Below, one piece after another: positions 6,256 through 8,286 of a stretch of 8,286 bases of DNA. The DNA lies in contig CAJMEI010000041.1 in assembly GCA_905212395.1 (NCBI GenBank), positions 1-8,286 of the forward strand. The letters are read 5' to 3'. Origin of the DNA: an uncultured Christensenella sp. Its GTDB lineage: Bacteria; Bacillota; Clostridia; Christensenellales; Borkfalkiaceae. A program made the translations under genes and the position numbers. The notes under the pieces are model-generated. The model had not been told where the DNA came from and made no database searches. It saw nothing but the letters and a program-made list of their open reading frames with translations. Every line of letters begins with the position of its first letter. Within the stretch, counting starts at the first letter, position 1.

Positions 6256-6297
6256 AAAACGGCTAAAAAATTATATTTTTTAAGAATGTTTAAGCCG
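6256..6297 (-). terminator. Possible weak terminator of spoIIE
   Basis: Read on the minus strand, CGGC at the end of the coding region can pair with GCCG, and TAAAAAAT with ATTTTTTA around a 3-nt loop, with an 11-nt bulge on one side. Four T follow. The stem is mostly A-T and overlaps the stop codon, so it may not work alone; the 14-bp hairpin further on may do the job. Confidence 0.3.
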
Positions 6298-8286
6298 ACT
6301 TATTAAAAACTTTTACGCATAAAACGGTCATATCGTCTTTTGCTTGACCGTCTAAAAAGGTCGCTCGGTTTAAAATGTTATCGGCAAGAGTTTGCGGATT
6401 TAAAGTAGTTTGGCTCTTTAAAAATTCTAATAAATCGGTAGAAGAGCCGAAAGCGTCGCTAACGCCGTCGCTAATTAAAATCACGGTGTCGCCGTTTTTT
6501 AGTTTTGCGTTACCCGAAACGGCTTTATAATTATCGACTATTCCAAGCGGAAGAGAAGACGCTTCTACTATTTTAATGTTATCTTTTTCCAAAATATAGC
6601 CGTATGGCGCGCCTATTTTAATAAATTTGGCTTGACCGTCGAATAAGTCTATTATTGCCAAATCGAGAGCGGAGAAAGTTTCAGGGCAAGACACGGTTAA
6701 AATTTTATTTAACACGTTTATTGCAAAGTTTTGGTCAAGCCCCGTCTTCATAAGGCTTTCCAGTAGCGACATAGTAAGCGAAGATACGGAATTTGCTATT
6801 TCACCGCTTCCCATTCCGTCGTTTACGGCTACCATAAATCTACCTTCGTCTATTTTGGTTAGGGAATGAGTGTCCCCGCAAACGTTATTTCCGCTTTTAC
6901 AAGTTTGAGAAATTCCGAAAATCGCGTCGAACGACGGGGCGGGGGTAAAAGTTACGGCCAAATAGGTTTGGGATAAGTTTACCACCAAAGAAGGACAAAC
7001 TTTTTTGTTTAAGGCTTCGCTTAAAATTTTAGTTATTTTTTTGCCGTCGTAATCGGATTTTTCTATAACCAAATCTACTTGAAAATTAAAGCCGTTTTTG
7101 TAATACATTATTTCCGAAAACAAAATTCCGTTTCTATGAAGTTTTTGACTTAAAAATTTTTCGGTTTCGGCAGAAAACGATAATTGGGAGCTGTAATTAA
7201 CCGCAAGCTCTTTTAAAACGCTTGCAACGGAACTTGCTTGCAAGCCAAGCAATTCTCTTTCATCATTAAACGCCTTTGAAATTTTTAATTTGTCTTTATA
7301 AGAAGTTATTCCGCTGTTAAAAGCGTATAAAACGTTGTTTGAAAAACTACAATTTCCCGTAAAAAAAGTGGGCAAGTCCACAAGCGTTAATTTCCCTTTA
7401 GCTATACCTATTCCCGATAGTTTTGCAAATAATTCGGGAGAAGGAAACCCTTTTACGTCGCAAGTCGCTTTTAAAGGGCAAGTTTTACAAACGCTATTAT
7501 ATACGTCCGAAGAAATTCTATCCTTAATGTCTTCTTCGTTTAACGACAACTTTTTTAAATTCCCCATTGCGTGAAAAGATTCGTTAAAAACCCCCGAAAC
7601 TTCAAAAAGTCTGTCGGATAAAATAAGCCTTGCTCTATTTATTGCTTGACGAGGTAATTTTTTTTCTTTAAACTTAAAAAAGTTTTCCTTTAAAAGAGTT
7701 ATTTGTTTTTTAGGAATAAACGCGAATGAAAACGCGCAAACGATAAACGCAATTAGCGAAAAATAGGAGTAAGATTCGTATAACGGGGTAAAAAAGAACA
7801 GGCAAAGCTCTAATGCAAGCGTAAGAAGCGCGGAAAGAATTCTAGAGTATTTTACGCTAGTTAAAGCTAAAAGCGAATACAACGCGTAAACGCCTAGCGG
7901 ATTTAAACTTTTTAACGCAAAGCAACAAGGTAGCGATAAAACACACGCTACAAGCGTACTCGCGCCGTCGTTAAATAAATAAGCGGTAAATAAAATTATA
8001 AACACGCATACGGCTTTCCAAATTTCGTAACCGCAAAAATTTATAAGACCTAAACCGAAAGTAAAAATAAATACGGCAGTGGAAAAAAGTTCGTCTAAAT
8101 CCGCTTTGTATTTAAATCCGTTGATAAATAAAAGCCTTACGGCAACTATGCAAATAAAGGAAAAAACTAATATAATCGCCGTATAGACGGCTTTTTCTAT
8201 CGAAACCGAATTTGTTATAAGGTAGGGAACTAAACAAGCAAGTAAATATAAGACTAATTCCGCGTTTGGTTTTTTCCCTGCTTTTT
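6290..8286 (-). CDS. spoIIE: Stage II sporulation protein E (SpoIIE), membrane-bound PP2C-type phosphatase, 5' end outside window
   Basis: The frame is open from the right edge to the TAA at 6292-6290 (664 codons visible; B. subtilis SpoIIE has 827 residues). The GTG at 8005 is internal, as another 93 hydrophobic-rich codons precede it. Visible residues 1-190 hold about seven membrane helices, the rest of the family's ten-helix bundle. The central region has a Cys cluster (Cys266, 269, 275: CKTCPLKATC) and a later Cys311, followed by the regulatory segment. The C-terminal 200 residues are the PP2C phosphatase: CGDTHS (Asp471), NDGMGSGE (Asp489), ISDGVSDA (Asp606) and KDDMT (Asp650-651), spaced as in B. 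subtilis. In known spore formers SpoIIE localises to the asymmetric septum and dephosphorylates SpoIIAA, which frees sigma-F in the forespore. It converges on the efflux operon. Its promoter lies outside the window. Confidence 0.95.
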   Translation of the reverse strand, partial: KAGKKPNAELVLYLLACLVPYLITNSVSIEKAVYTAIILVFSFICIVAVRLLFINGFKYKADLDELFSTAVFIFTFGLGLINFCGYEIWKAVCVFIILFTAYLFNDGASTLVACVLSLPCCFALKSLNPLGVYALYSLLALTSVKYSRILSALLTLALELCLFFFTPLYESYSYFSLIAFIVCAFSFAFIPKKQITLLKENFFKFKEKKLPRQAINRARLILSDRLFEVSGVFNESFHAMGNLKKLSLNEEDIKDRISSDVYNSVCKTCPLKATCDVKGFPSPELFAKLSGIGIAKGKLTLVDLPTFFTGNCSFSNNVLYAFNSGITSYKDKLKISKAFNDERELLGLQASSVASVLKELAVNYSSQLSFSAETEKFLSQKLHRNGILFSEIMYYKNGFNFQVDLVIEKSDYDGKKITKILSEALNKKVCPSLVVNLSQTYLAVTFTPAPSFDAIFGISQTCKSGNNVCGDTHSLTKIDEGRFMVAVNDGMGSGEIANSVSSLTMSLLESLMKTGLDQNFAINVLNKILTVSCPETFSALDLAIIDLFDGQAKFIKIGAPYGYILEKDNIKIVEASSLPLGIVDNYKAVSGNAKLKNGDTVILISDGVSDAFGSSTDLLEFLKSQTTLNPQTLADNILNRATFLDGQAKDDMTVLCVKVFNKSA

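Noticed and set aside
7335..7574. Plus-strand frame of 79 codons inside spoIIE
   Set aside because: Antisense to the conserved Cys region of SpoIIE, with no ribosome site or promoter.
8003..8005. GTG as the start of SpoIIE
   Set aside because: The frame continues without a stop to the window edge, encoding further membrane helices expected for SpoIIE.

Overview
This is an AT-rich window from what looks like a spore-forming member of the Bacillota, Clostridia-like and probably an uncultured gut-type lineage. Three things point there: a SpoIIE sporulation phosphatase, an AT-rich genome with purine-rich GGAGG-type ribosome binding sites, and a surface protein whose Ser-rich stalk ends in a Cys-Gly-type C-terminal membrane anchor. 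The lineage is inferred from gene content; nothing here fixes a genus.

Layout, left to right. (1) Positions 1-1124 (+): the 3' part of a large surface protein gene that starts outside the window. It encodes the end of one beta-rich domain, one complete related domain, a serine-rich stalk of about 113 residues and a C-terminal anchor. (2) Positions 1125-1400: a gap with an orphan 59-codon open frame lacking any start codon (1131-1310), probably the 3' end of a decayed gene, then a strong intrinsic terminator (1377-1407). (3) Positions 1418-6146 (+): a compact operon with a perfect-consensus sigma-A promoter (TTGACA, 17 bp, TATAAT). It encodes a MarR-family repressor, two ABC exporter half-transporters and a YfcE-type metallophosphoesterase. 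The first three genes are joined by ATGA stop/start overlaps. (4) Positions 6147-6289: a convergent gap with a perfect 14-bp hairpin. (5) Positions 6290-8286 (-): spoIIE, cut by the right edge of the window.

How the genes work together: the two ABC proteins form a textbook heterodimeric exporter. The first has a degenerate ATPase half (Asp in place of the catalytic Glu, Gln in place of the switch His). The second has intact catalytic residues but an LSQGQ signature. This asymmetry is that of TM287/288, BmrCD and LmrCD-type exporters. The MarR protein in the same transcript, with an inverted repeat around the -10 box, suggests autoregulated, ligand-induced efflux of a drug or other toxic compound. 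The phosphoesterase is a less usual passenger. SpoIIE is a separate sporulation gene.

I found no CRISPR array, tRNA, rRNA, insertion sequence or clear undescribed system. The most unusual items are the surface-protein tail and repeats, the orphan reading frame, and the promoter/operator arrangement.
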